From Sporosarcina sp. BP05 (GTDB taxonomy: Bacteria > Bacillota > Bacilli > Bacillales_A > Planococcaceae): 64,000 nucleotides of DNA. The stretch is taken from the NCBI RefSeq assembly GCF_014282005.1, contig NZ_JACFTD010000003.1:186001-250000 (forward strand), in the 5' to 3' direction. The translations under genes and the position numbers were made by a program. Below the pieces are notes generated by a model. The model did not search any database. It was not told the DNA's origin and saw only the letters and a program-made list of their open reading frames with translations. Below, piece by piece: positions 1 to 8,557 of the stretch. Numbering within the stretch: the stretch's first letter is position 1; each line of letters begins with the position of its first letter.

Positions 1-1764
1 CCTCAAGCAGCAGAGGAACCAAAAGAAGCAATTGAAGTCACGATTGTTTCTGAACTCTTGGACAAGGATTTGTCAAACGAAATGGCAATCCATGTTGAAA
101 TGATGGATGAAAACTATTTGACTGCAGAGATTTTGGGCATTAGTTTGGTGGATGGAAAAAATATCCTATTTATCCCGCTTGAAGTCGCAAAAACATCGCT
201 GTCATTTAAAAACTGGCTACAAAATACGGACAAGCTAAAATACTCGTCTGATTCGAAAGCGGCTAGTGCATCACTTGCGCGTCAAGGTCTAGATGCAGAA
301 GGATTCCAGTTTGATCTATTACTTGCGACATACATCGTCAACCCGTCGACGACATATACCGATGTAGCTTCTATTACACGAGAGTTCGGTTACACAGAAG
401 TTGAGCAGGATGAAGTGATTTATGGAAAAGGTGCTAAGAAAGCGATACCGACTGAAGAAATAATTGCAGAGCACGCAGGGCGGAAAGCGCAGGCAATATG
501 GAAACTACATGCGGTGATTGAAGAGAAATTACAAGATAATGATCAATATGATCTATACCATGATCTTGAGTTACCGCTAGCGGCGATTCTTGCGAAAATG
601 GAAACGACTGGTGTGATGACTAACCGGGATACGCTTCTGACAATTGGAACGGAACTGTCTGCTAAACTGACCATACTTGAGACAACTATTTATGAAATTG
701 CAGGAGAAAAATTCAACATTAATTCACCTAAACAGCTTGGCGTCATCCTTTTTGAAAAAATCGGACTTACTCCGATAAAAAAGACGAAGACTGGTTATTC
801 AACTGCAGCAGATGTACTTGAGAAGCTTGAAAGTGAACATGAAATTATCAGCCATATATTGAACTATCGCCAACTCGGTAAATTGAATTCGACGTATATC
901 GAAGGATTATTGAAAGAAATTCACGAGGATGGCAAGATTCATACTCGTTTCCAGCAAGCACTCACGACAACAGGCCGACTTAGTTCGATCAATCCCAATT
1001 TGCAGAACATCCCTGTACGACTTGAAGAGGGAAGAAAAATTCGTGCGGCGTTCGTTCCATCTGAACCGGGCTGGTATCTATTTGCAGCGGACTATTCTCA
1101 AATTGAACTGCGTGTGCTCGCACATATGTCGCAAGATGAAAAACTAATTGAAGCTTTCCGTGCAGGTGCAGATATTCACACGAAGACAGCAATGGACGTT
1201 TTCGGTGTTGATGAAGATTCAGTGACGTCAGACATGCGCCGAGCAGCAAAAGCGGTCAACTTTGGAATTGTCTACGGAATAAGCGATTACGGACTTTCAC
1301 AAAGCTTGGATATTACGCGGAAAGACGCAGCGCAATTCATTGACACTTATCTCAGTAGTTTCCCAGGAGTCAAACAGTATATGAGTGATATCGTCGCGGA
1401 TGCGAAAAGGAAAGGCTATGTGACGACGCTTATGAACCGCAGACGGTATTTGCCGGAAATTACAAGTTCGAATTTTAACTTGAGAAGTTTTGCGGAACGG
1501 ACTGCCATGAATACACCGATTCAAGGAAGTGCGGCTGATATTATAAAAAAAGCAATGATTGAAATGGCTAAAAGGCTTGAGGTTGAAGGCATGCAGACAC
1601 GTATGCTTCTGCAAGTGCATGATGAATTGATCTTTGAAGCACCAGAAAGTGAAATTGAGAAACTAAAAGAAATTGTACCTGAAGTGATGGAATCAGCTCT
1701 GGCGCTTGACGTGCCTTTGAAAGTTGACTGGGCATTCGGATTATCTTGGTATGATACGAAGTGA
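1..1764 (+). CDS. polA: DNA polymerase I, 3' part (5' end outside window)
   Basis: The reading frame is open from base 1, so this is the C-terminal ~587 residues of DNA polymerase I; the 5' nuclease domain lies upstream of the window. It fills gaps in repair and replaces RNA primers. Polymerase motif A (AADYSQIELR), motif B (RRAAKAVNFGIVYG) and motif C (QVHDELIF) are all present. In the proofreading-type domain, the DxE of Exo I, expected near bases 85-120, is not recognisable (VEMMDENY), as is known for Bacillus Pol I, so 3'-5' exonuclease activity is probably absent. It ends 9 bases before mutM, with GAGGGG between them, so the two are likely co-transcribed. Confidence 0.97.
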   Translation, partial: PQAAEEPKEAIEVTIVSELLDKDLSNEMAIHVEMMDENYLTAEILGISLVDGKNILFIPLEVAKTSLSFKNWLQNTDKLKYSSDSKAASASLARQGLDAEGFQFDLLLATYIVNPSTTYTDVASITREFGYTEVEQDEVIYGKGAKKAIPTEEIIAEHAGRKAQAIWKLHAVIEEKLQDNDQYDLYHDLELPLAAILAKMETTGVMTNRDTLLTIGTELSAKLTILETTIYEIAGEKFNINSPKQLGVILFEKIGLTPIKKTKTGYSTAADVLEKLESEHEIISHILNYRQLGKLNSTYIEGLLKEIHEDGKIHTRFQQALTTTGRLSSINPNLQNIPVRLEEGRKIRAAFVPSEPGWYLFAADYSQIELRVLAHMSQDEKLIEAFRAGADIHTKTAMDVFGVDEDSVTSDMRRAAKAVNFGIVYGISDYGLSQSLDITRKDAAQFIDTYLSSFPGVKQYMSDIVADAKRKGYVTTLMNRRRYLPEITSSNFNLRSFAERTAMNTPIQGSAADIIKKAMIEMAKRLEVEGMQTRMLLQVHDELIFEAPESEIEKLKEIVPEVMESALALDVPLKVDWAFGLSWYDTK

Positions 1765-1773
1765 GGGGATAAA

Positions 1774-2646
1774 ATGCCTGAATTACCGGAAGTGGAAGGG
1801 GTCGTCCGTGCACTCGCACCTATTGCGATAGGAAGGACGATTCAGCATGTGACCGTTTCAGATACAGTTATCAAATCAAAACAGCTTGGTAAAGAAGCTG
1901 TGATAAAAGGAATTACAACCGAAGACTTTATAGTGGATATGGCTGGAATGACGATTAAAGACGTCACACGGCGCAGTAAATACATCTACTTTCATCTAAT
2001 GAAAGATAGTAATACCTGCCTTCTTGTCAGTCATCTTGGTATGACAGGAGCGTGGTTCACTGTTGACAACGTTGAAGACATTACGGAAATGAAGTTCCGT
2101 AACCATGTTCATGTTGTTTTTACGCTAGAAGGTGGGGGACTACTGGTTTATTCGGATATTCGTCGTTTTGGTGAGTTACGGCTTCTCGGCTGTGAAGCGG
2201 ATCATCCGCCTTTATTGAAAATGGCTCCTGAACCGTTCGCTGCTGAAGCACGCAATCATTTCCTTGAGTTGTCGATAACGCCGAAATATGCCCGAAAGCC
2301 AATCAAGGAAGTCATTATGGATGGGCATGTACTGTCTGGATGCGGGAATATTTATGCGACGGAAGCAATCTATAAGATGAAGATTCATCCAGGAAGGACT
2401 ACGGAGCGGATTAGCCTAAAAAGAAAAAAAGAATTATTTGAAGTGATTGTGGCTATTTTACAAGAAAGTATTGATGCGGGTGGTAGCTCCATTTCTGATT
2501 ACCGGAATATTAATGGGGAAGCAGGCACTATGCAGGATCGTCTTAACATGTATGGCAGGAAGGTTTGCCCTGCTTGCGGCTCTGCCACGGAAAGTATGAA
2601 AATTGCAGGCAGGACATCCGTTTATTGTCCGGCATGCCAGAAATGA
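1774..2646 (+). CDS. mutM: Formamidopyrimidine-DNA glycosylase
   Basis: Bifunctional glycosylase/AP lyase that removes 8-oxoguanine and formamidopyrimidines in base excision repair. The N-terminus MPELPEVE supplies the catalytic Pro2 and Glu3; a RRSKYI segment carries the conserved Lys of the central domain. The C-terminus has the four-cysteine zinc finger (CPAC...CPAC). At 290 aa it is slightly longer than usual (~275), owing to an insertion around residues 30-50. It follows polA and precedes coaE, the B. subtilis order but without ytaF. Confidence 0.97.
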   Translation: MPELPEVEGVVRALAPIAIGRTIQHVTVSDTVIKSKQLGKEAVIKGITTEDFIVDMAGMTIKDVTRRSKYIYFHLMKDSNTCLLVSHLGMTGAWFTVDNVEDITEMKFRNHVHVVFTLEGGGLLVYSDIRRFGELRLLGCEADHPPLLKMAPEPFAAEARNHFLELSITPKYARKPIKEVIMDGHVLSGCGNIYATEAIYKMKIHPGRTTERISLKRKKELFEVIVAILQESIDAGGSSISDYRNINGEAGTMQDRLNMYGRKVCPACGSATESMKIAGRTSVYCPACQK

Positions 2647-2668
2647 TTGCTGAAGGGCTGTGAGAGCT

Positions 2669-3265
2669 ATGATTATCGGTTTAACAGGCAGTATTGCGAG
2701 TGGGAAAAGCACTGTGTCCAAAATGTTGGAGAAAAAGGGCTTTCCAATTGTAGATGCGGATGAAATTGCGCGTCTTGTTGTTGAACCTGGCAGTCCAGTT
2801 CTACTGGAAATCAGCAGCGCATTTGGACAGGGGATTTTGCGCGCGGATGGATCGCTTAACCGAGAAAAACTTGGGGAGCGTATATTCGGTAATGTAGAAG
2901 AGCGCAAAAAGTTGAATGGTATCATTCATCCTGCCATACGAAAAGAGATGCTAAGGCAAAAAGAGCAATGGATTTCAAAGGGGGCAAATACGGTCATCCT
3001 AGACATTCCATTGTTGTTTGAAAGTAAGCTGCAATCCTTCGTCGATAAAATCATTGTCGTGTCTGTCACACCTGAAATACAAAAAGAACGGCTAATTGCG
3101 AGGAATGTGTTATCGGAAGAAGAAGCGGACGCACGAATTCGTTCCCAGCTACCAATAAAAGAGAAGGAACTGAGTGCAGACGCGGTTTTACGTAATAACG
3201 GTCCAGTTGAGGAGACAGAAATTCAGCTGGCTGAGGTACTATCAAAATGGAATGCAGAGCCCTAA
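2669..3265 (+). CDS. coaE: Dephospho-CoA kinase
   Basis: Phosphorylates the 3' hydroxyl of dephospho-CoA, the last step of coenzyme A synthesis. The N-terminal P-loop GLTGSIASGKST is clear, followed by DADEIAR and a DIPLLFE segment typical of CoaE. I chose ATG 2669 (198 aa) over GTG 2660, because GAAGGG at 2652-2657 is only 2 bases from the GTG. It is the third gene of the polA-mutM-coaE run; gapB follows behind its own promoter. Confidence 0.95.
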   Translation: MIIGLTGSIASGKSTVSKMLEKKGFPIVDADEIARLVVEPGSPVLLEISSAFGQGILRADGSLNREKLGERIFGNVEERKKLNGIIHPAIRKEMLRQKEQWISKGANTVILDIPLLFESKLQSFVDKIIVVSVTPEIQKERLIARNVLSEEEADARIRSQLPIKEKELSADAVLRNNGPVEETEIQLAEVLSKWNAEP

Positions 3266-3310
3266 AGTGATTCTGAAAAGTAAAACATTTTAATTATTCA
3301 TAGTTAATCT

Positions 3311-3337
3311 TTGTTTTAGCATAATATGTGTTATACT
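3311..3337 (+). promoter_or_regulatory. gapB promoter with CcpN-type operator over the -10 box
   Basis: A -10 box TATACT lies at 3332-3337; TTGTTT at 3311-3316 is a possible -35 with short 15-base spacing. TGTGTTATACT at 3327-3337 fits the published CcpN operator consensus TRTGHYATAYW at all 11 positions and covers the -10. CcpN represses gapB under glycolytic conditions in B. subtilis; the match is seen, the control is inferred. Confidence 0.7.
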
Positions 3338-3360
3338 AATGACGGGTATTAGATAAAAAG

Positions 3361-3371
3361 TATAACATACA
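3361..3371 (+). promoter_or_regulatory. Possible second CcpN half-match
   Basis: TATAACATACA matches 10 of 11 positions of TRTGHYATAYW (A instead of G at position 4). It lies between the -10 box and the gapB ribosome-binding site AGGAGG. It could be an accessory site or a chance match in AT-rich DNA. Confidence 0.35.
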
Positions 3372-3388
3372 TACAGGAGGATCTTTAT

Positions 3389-4411
3389 ATGACTACTTCT
3401 ATTGCGATAAACGGGTTTGGACGAATTGGACGAATGGTATTCCGTCAAATGATAAAAGAAGAAGATGTAACAATCGTTGCGATCAACGCAATGTATTCAT
3501 CAGAAACGCTCGCTCATCTTATTAAGTACGATACGAATCACGGTACATTTGATGGCGAAGTCATTGCAAAAGAAAATGCGATTTACGTTAACGGGAAACG
3601 AGTGCAAATCGTCTCTGACCGTGATCCGCTGAACCTTCCTTGGAGAAAGCTGGGAGTCGATATTGTCATTGAAGCGACTGGTAAGTTTAATTCACGTGAC
3701 AAAGCGGCACTTCACCTTGAAGCTGGCGCAAAAAAAGTCATTATATCGGCACCTGGTAAAAATGAAGATATCACCATTGTTTTAGGTGTAAACGATGATA
3801 AACTAGATATCGAAAAACATGACATTATTTCGAATGCAAGCTGTACAACGAACTGCCTTGCTCCTGTAGCTAAAGTATTGAATGATACATTTGGTATCGA
3901 TAACGGATTAATGACAACGATCCATGCGTATACAAATGACCAAAAGAACTTGGATAATCCTCATAAGGACCTTAGACGTGCACGTGCATGCGGACAATCT
4001 ATCATCCCGACATCTACTGGGGCTGCAAAAGCGTTGGCACTTGTACTTCCAGAATTGGAAGGAAAGATTCACGGAATGTCGCTTCGTATACCGACGCCAA
4101 ATGTTTCACTTGTTGACCTAGTTGTAGATTTGAAGCAAGACGTTACAGTGGAGATGGTAAACGATGCATTCAAGCAGGCTTCTGAAGGTGCGATGGCAGG
4201 CATTCTCCGTTTCTCGACAGAACCGCTTGTATCCATCGATTACAATACGACAACTGACTCTGCAATCATTGACGGTCTTTCAACCATCGTTATGGCAGAT
4301 CGCAAGGTGAAAGTACTTGCATGGTACGATAACGAGTGGGGTTATTCTGCACGCGTTGTCGATTTAACGAAGAAAGTCGCCGCGGCTCTGAAAACACTAG
4401 AACTTGCGTAA
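3389..4411 (+). CDS. gapB: Glyceraldehyde-3-phosphate dehydrogenase, gluconeogenic GapB type
   Basis: Cytosolic dehydrogenase interconverting glyceraldehyde-3-phosphate and 1,3-bisphosphoglycerate. The Rossmann start is AINGFGRIGRMVFR and the nucleophile is Cys152 in SNASCTTNC. The acidic residue that sets NAD specificity in GapA (ND near residue 33) is replaced (AINAMYSSETL), which fits the NADP-using GapB class. Position after coaE and before nrdR is that of B. subtilis gapB; speD, which follows gapB there, is absent. A strong terminator follows. Confidence 0.93.
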   Translation: MTTSIAINGFGRIGRMVFRQMIKEEDVTIVAINAMYSSETLAHLIKYDTNHGTFDGEVIAKENAIYVNGKRVQIVSDRDPLNLPWRKLGVDIVIEATGKFNSRDKAALHLEAGAKKVIISAPGKNEDITIVLGVNDDKLDIEKHDIISNASCTTNCLAPVAKVLNDTFGIDNGLMTTIHAYTNDQKNLDNPHKDLRRARACGQSIIPTSTGAAKALALVLPELEGKIHGMSLRIPTPNVSLVDLVVDLKQDVTVEMVNDAFKQASEGAMAGILRFSTEPLVSIDYNTTTDSAIIDGLSTIVMADRKVKVLAWYDNEWGYSARVVDLTKKVAAALKTLELA

Positions 4412-4424
4412 TTGTGAATAGAAA

Positions 4425-4468
4425 GCGTCCCTAAAGTTGCTGTACTATGACTTTAGGGACGTTTTTTA
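4425..4468 (+). terminator. Terminator of gapB
   Basis: Inverted repeat CGTCCCTAAAGT / ACTTTAGGGACG (4426-4437 with 4450-4461) followed by TTTTTT. Confidence 0.9.
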
Positions 4469-4565
4469 TTGATGTACAATGTTTCTTTCCCCTCTATTTC
4501 GATTTTTTTCGGCATGTTCTGTTATAATTAAGTTATTATCTAAGAAAAAGCGGAGGATACACATT

Positions 4566-5027
4566 ATGAAATGTCCAGCTTGCCAGTTCAATGGCACTCG
4601 AGTTGTCGATTCTAGACCGGCCGAGGAGAATAGATCCATCCGGCGTCGCAGAGAATGTGAACAATGCGCATTCCGTTTTACGACATTTGAAAAAGTTGAG
4701 GAAATGCCTTTGGTTGTCGTGAAAAAAGATGATTCACGAGAAGAATTTAGCGGTGAAAAAGTCCTTAGAGGCCTTATTCGTGCATGTGAAAAACGTCCTG
4801 TATCACTTGAGGACCTAAAAAAAATCGTCTACTCGATTGAAAAAGAATTGAGAAGCGCAGGTGTCGTGGAGATTAATTCTGACGATGTTGGAGAAATGGT
4901 TATGGAACAGTTATCGGAAGTTGATGAAGTCGCTTATGTCAGATTCGCTTCGGTCTATCGCCAATATAAGGACATCACAGTTTTCATAAAAGAATTGCAA
5001 GATCTACAAAAACGAACGAAAAAGTAA
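4566..5027 (+). CDS. nrdR: Transcriptional repressor NrdR
   Basis: ATP/dATP-sensing repressor of ribonucleotide reductase genes. The N-terminal zinc ribbon has CPAC at residues 3-6 and CEQC about 27 residues later; the ATP-cone domain follows ([20 protein letters not shown]). At 153 aa it has the family's usual length. The ATG at 4566 is chosen because MKCPACQ is the universal NrdR start and GGAGG (4552-4556) lies 9 bases upstream; an in-frame extension to 4479 is not family-like. A TATAAT at 4523-4528 may be its -10 box. It heads the nrdR-dnaB-dnaI run, as in B. subtilis. Confidence 0.96.
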   Translation: MKCPACQFNGTRVVDSRPAEENRSIRRRRECEQCAFRFTTFEKVEEMPLVVVKKDDSREEFSGEKVLRGLIRACEKRPVSLEDLKKIVYSIEKELRSAGVVEINSDDVGEMVMEQLSEVDEVAYVRFASVYRQYKDITVFIKELQDLQKRTKK

Positions 5028-5058
5028 CGTATCCCATTTAGATAGGATGTAGAGTTCG

Positions 5059-6438
5059 ATGGCACCCCTTTATAAAGAACTACAGCCAGTTGACGCATAC
5101 AAAATACGGTTATCGCAGCCCTTTACAGATTATGACCGTCAACTCCTCACTTTATTTTATCAACCGCTGATTGGCCCGGGTGCTATGAGTTTGTTTATGA
5201 CATTATGGGCGGACGCAGAGCGTGAAGATGGCCGTGAATACAACCATTATCACCTTATGAACATTTTGACGATGCCGCTGGGACCTGTTTTCGAAGCAAG
5301 GATTTCTCTGGAAGCGATTGGTTTATTGCGTACGTACAAGAAAAAAGATGGCGATGCGAGATTATTTGTTTATGAACTGCTTCCTCCACTTGATGCCAAA
5401 GCCTTTTTTCTAGATCCATTGTTGTCGACATTCTTGTTTAGTAAAATCGGGGAACAGGCATACCGAAATCTACGTAGCCGTTTTGCGCTAGACAGTATTA
5501 ATGAAGTCGGATTTGAAGATGTATCACGAACATTTCTGGATGTGTATACGCCTGTTCAACAGGGCTATAGCATGGATATGGGCGAGGACCAGCAGTTCAT
5601 CGGACGGAATGAAGCAGAAGGTGTACCATTTTTGCATTCCGACTTTGATTTCGATCTGCTAAGTTCGGGGTTATCTGAACAAATGGTTCCTAAAGCTTCA
5701 TTATCCTCTGTTTCAAAGGAATTAATTGCGAAACTCGCATTCCTTTATTCGCTTACGCCGCTCGATATGCAAAAAGTCATCATGATGGCGCTCGATGAAG
5801 ACCTCAAGTTGCCGGAAGACAGATTACGAAAGTCAGCAGCAGAATTTTATAAAATGAATGTTTCAAAAGAGGCTCCAGTCTTGCATAAAGTGTTCGCGAA
5901 AGAATTACCTAAGTCCGAAACAGGGATATTGACGCGGGATGAAGAATTGGTGCATTACCTTGAAAATACGGCGCCACTTGAAATGTTGCGCGAGATTAAC
6001 GGGAAAGAGCCTCTTTCAGTAGACGTGAAGCTTGCCGAAAAGCTGGTCAATACACATGGATTGTCCGTCGGTGTCGTCAATGTCTTGCTGCAATACGTTC
6101 ATTTACGCAATGATGGGAAAATAACGAACAGTTATGTTGAGCGGATTGCTTCGCATTGGATGAACAAAAATGTGGATACGGTGAAAACTGCACTTGAAAT
6201 GTCGCGCAACGAGCATGACCAGTATGTTAAATGGAAAAACGAAGGGCAGAGTACAGGATCAAAAACAGGGCCTAGACGAAAATCTGCACGGGAAGAGAAA
6301 GTACCAGAATGGTTTTATAAAAAAGATGAAAAGAAAGCAAAAACAGATAAACCTGTTAAATCTTCTTCCGCAATTGATGAAGAGCGTCGTAAATTACTTT
6401 TGGAATTAGGCGTAACAGGGGACGGGACGGTGAAGTGA
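5059..6438 (+). CDS. dnaB: Replication initiation/helicase-loading protein DnaB (Gram-positive type)
   Basis: Primosome protein that, with DnaD and DnaI, loads the replicative helicase at the origin and acts at the membrane. At 459 aa it is close to the B. subtilis protein. It has an N-terminal winged-helix-like region and a DnaB/DnaD C-terminal domain with the conserved Y..RI..HW pattern (SYVERIASHWMNKNV). The C-terminal tail is charged and probably disordered (residues ~390-440). It is one base from dnaI, indicating translational coupling. Confidence 0.93.
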   Translation: MAPLYKELQPVDAYKIRLSQPFTDYDRQLLTLFYQPLIGPGAMSLFMTLWADAEREDGREYNHYHLMNILTMPLGPVFEARISLEAIGLLRTYKKKDGDARLFVYELLPPLDAKAFFLDPLLSTFLFSKIGEQAYRNLRSRFALDSINEVGFEDVSRTFLDVYTPVQQGYSMDMGEDQQFIGRNEAEGVPFLHSDFDFDLLSSGLSEQMVPKASLSSVSKELIAKLAFLYSLTPLDMQKVIMMALDEDLKLPEDRLRKSAAEFYKMNVSKEAPVLHKVFAKELPKSETGILTRDEELVHYLENTAPLEMLREINGKEPLSVDVKLAEKLVNTHGLSVGVVNVLLQYVHLRNDGKITNSYVERIASHWMNKNVDTVKTALEMSRNEHDQYVKWKNEGQSTGSKTGPRRKSAREEKVPEWFYKKDEKKAKTDKPVKSSSAIDEERRKLLLELGVTGDGTVK

Positions 6439-6439
6439 A

Positions 6440-7384
6440 ATGGAACATATTGGCGATACTTTGAAACGGGTTGTGAAATCACCGGCATTTGCCGCAAGGT
6501 TCGATGAATTACGAAAAGAAGTGATGGAGAGTTCTGGGGTGCAACAATTTCTGACGGATCATTCCACTGAAGTTGATGGCGAAGTTGTCGAACGGAGTCT
6601 TGGGAAATTATATGAGTATGCCACTGCTTCCCATAGTTGCGGAAAATGTCCTGACCTTGCAGGATGTGTGAATTTCCTGAAGGGCTTCGAGCCGAAATTG
6701 CTATTATCACGCGGCCTCATCGATGTGGAATATACAAAATGTCCAAACAAACTTATGGACGACGATCAACGTACTATTAAGAAGATGATCGACAGTATGT
6801 ATATGCCGAAAGATGTCATGGAAGCGAAATTACAAAATATTGATATGTTTTTTGACGATAGCAGAGTTCCAGCTGTACGTGCTGCGAAAGACTTTCTGAA
6901 CATTTTCGATAAAACAGGAAAACTCCCAGAACGTGGTATGTACATTTATGGTCCATTTGGAATTGGTAAATCGTTCGTGCTTGGAGCCTTGGCGAACGAA
7001 TTAGCTAATCGTCGGATACGTACAGTTGCTGTATATGTCCCAGAATTCCTAAGGGAAATGAAACAATCTATTCAAGATCAGACATTAAATGAGAAAATTG
7101 ATTTTGTGAAAAATGCACAAGTACTTATGCTTGATGATATTGGTGCAGAAACAATGTCGGCTTGGACGCGTGATGAAGTGCTTGGTACCATTTTACAATA
7201 CAGGATGGCAGAAAAACTACCTACTTTTTTCACATCTAATCTTAGTTACGCTGAACTTGAGGATCATTTGACATACACGCAGCGCGGTGAAAAAGAAGTA
7301 GTAAAAGCGGCTAGAATTATGGAGAGGGTGCAAATGATTAGCACTCCTATACGACTCGATGGTGAAAATAGACGCGATAAATAA
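6440..7384 (+). CDS. dnaI: Primosomal protein DnaI, helicase loader ATPase
   Basis: AAA+ ATPase that binds and loads the DnaC-type replicative helicase. Residues 67-101 hold four cysteines (C67, C70, C76, C101) and nearby His residues, consistent with the known N-terminal zinc-binding domain. Walker A is GPFGIGKS (171-178) and Walker B is LMLDDIGAE. The start ATG lies 1 base after the dnaB stop. A terminator follows, closing the replication operon; thrS, the next core gene in B. subtilis, is displaced about 8 kb here. Confidence 0.95.
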   Translation: MEHIGDTLKRVVKSPAFAARFDELRKEVMESSGVQQFLTDHSTEVDGEVVERSLGKLYEYATASHSCGKCPDLAGCVNFLKGFEPKLLLSRGLIDVEYTKCPNKLMDDDQRTIKKMIDSMYMPKDVMEAKLQNIDMFFDDSRVPAVRAAKDFLNIFDKTGKLPERGMYIYGPFGIGKSFVLGALANELANRRIRTVAVYVPEFLREMKQSIQDQTLNEKIDFVKNAQVLMLDDIGAETMSAWTRDEVLGTILQYRMAEKLPTFFTSNLSYAELEDHLTYTQRGEKEVVKAARIMERVQMISTPIRLDGENRRDK

Positions 7385-7398
7385 AAGAAAGACGTAAA

Positions 7399-7430
7399 AA
7401 TGACAGAAGCATTATGCTTCTGTCATTTTT
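7399..7430 (+). terminator. Terminator of dnaB-dnaI
   Basis: Perfect 13-bp stem ATGACAGAAGCAT / ATGCTTCTGTCAT with a 1-base centre at 7413 and a T run; it may serve both strands since a minus-strand gene ends at 7446. Confidence 0.85.
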
Positions 7431-7445
7431 CATAATTCTTATTAG

Positions 7446-7634
7446 TTATCTTTTTTCAAAACGGTTTGTGCGTTGCTCTTTTTGCTTTTGATTATCATTT
7501 TTTTGTTCGTTCAACTTATCAATATCAAATGTAGTCCCAAACTCTTCACGCATATCATTTGGATTTTGATTTTTGTTGCGGTCTTGATTTTGTTTTTGGT
7601 CACGGTTCGGATTTCTATTATCATTATTCGGCAA
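7446..7634 (-). CDS. Small Asn/Gln/Lys-rich protein, possibly a gamma-type spore protein
   Basis: 62 residues, strongly hydrophilic, no cysteine or tryptophan, rich in N, Q, K, D and R. The start is TTG 7634, because a near-perfect Shine-Dalgarno (GGAGGTGAT, with GGAGG at 7648-7644) lies 9 bases upstream; the in-frame TTG at 7640 is too close. The central FGTTFDIDKLNEQ and the Q/N-rich tail loosely recall the FGTEF...QQVRQQN pattern of gamma-type small acid-soluble spore proteins, but the match is short. Such a strong ribosome site on so small a gene argues that it is real. It stands alone, facing dnaI. Confidence 0.6.
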   Translation of the reverse strand: MPNNDNRNPNRDQKQNQDRNKNQNPNDMREEFGTTFDIDKLNEQKNDNQKQKEQRTNRFEKR

Positions 7635-7761
7635 GATCAATCACCTCCACAACCGTATCATGTGCCTAATATTGCTTTTCAATACTTGGGAATTAATTCT
7701 GCTAAGTAAATGCGATGTCTGATTCTCTACTTTATGGAGGATGTAGCAATTTTTTGTGTGA

Positions 7762-7930
7762 TTAAATTTCAATTACTTTAATTGTCGAAAATAGTTCTTC
7801 TTCAGGGTAAAGACTATTCCACTCAGCTGGAAAGTACCCGAGCGGGTTGCATATCATTTCAATTCCTTTATAAGTTTCATGATGTCGAGTGTGAATATGG
7901 CTGAATATGTAATTCTTTACACCACATGAT
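7762..7930 (-). pseudogene. C-terminal remnant of a metallophosphoesterase gene
   Basis: No start codon, but a ~50-codon frame runs to a TAA at 7764-7762. The translation includes GVKNYIFSHIHTRHHETYKG and then ICNPLGYFPAEW, which is the metal-binding HxHT and final strand pattern of calcineurin-like phosphoesterases. Everything upstream is missing: the frame runs into the ribosome site of the oppositely oriented gene at 7955. It looks like a gene truncated by a past rearrangement that brought in its neighbour. Confidence 0.65.
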
Positions 7931-7954
7931 ACAAGGAAATCCAGGAGGTAAATA

Positions 7955-8557
7955 ATGTTTATAAAAAATCACCAAACTAAAACGGCGGTTATTGTCGTTC
8001 ATGAAATCTATGGCATTAATCTTCATATGAAGGGCTTTTGTCAGTCTTTGCAGGGCTATGGATTTGATGTCTTTTGCCCAAATTTATTTGGGCAGGAAAC
8101 ATCATTTGACTATTCACAAGAAAAAAACGCTTATAACTATTTTATGGAAAAGGTTGGTTTTACTGCTGCCGTATTGCAAATTAAAAAGATGATTTCCGAC
8201 ATAAAGGACAATTACCAAAAAATATTTGTAGTTGGGTTTAGTGTCGGGGCGACTGTTTCTTGGTTATGCAGTGAAGAAAAGGCGGTTCACGGAATTGTAG
8301 GTTTTTACGGTTCGCGTATTAGGGAGTATATGGAGATTACACCCCAATGTCCTGCGCTCTTATTCTTTCCACAGGAAGAAAGATCCTTTAATGTGGATGA
8401 ATTAATGGCTGCTTTCGATAAAGAGAATACTGAAGTCCATAAATTTAATGGACAACATGGGTTTAGTGATCCGTTTTCACCGGTATATTATGAGGAATCA
8501 GCTAAAGATTCTTTAAATATTATGATTAGCTTCTTGTTGAATCAAACATCTTCCTAA
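7955..8557 (+). CDS. Dienelactone hydrolase family protein
   Basis: 200-aa alpha/beta hydrolase. The opening VVHEIYGIN resembles the DLH strand with its conserved Glu; the nucleophile elbow is GFSVGA, with Ser in place of the Cys of classical dienelactone hydrolase; the catalytic His is in GQHGFSDP. The true substrate is unknown. GGAGG at 7944-7948 sits 6 bases before the ATG. Its last 32 bases overlap the 3' end of the convergent nfi gene. It was probably acquired together with the surrounding accessory genes, next to the truncated phosphoesterase. Confidence 0.8.
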   Translation: MFIKNHQTKTAVIVVHEIYGINLHMKGFCQSLQGYGFDVFCPNLFGQETSFDYSQEKNAYNYFMEKVGFTAAVLQIKKMISDIKDNYQKIFVVGFSVGATVSWLCSEEKAVHGIVGFYGSRIREYMEITPQCPALLFFPQEERSFNVDELMAAFDKENTEVHKFNGQHGFSDPFSPVYYEESAKDSLNIMISFLLNQTSS

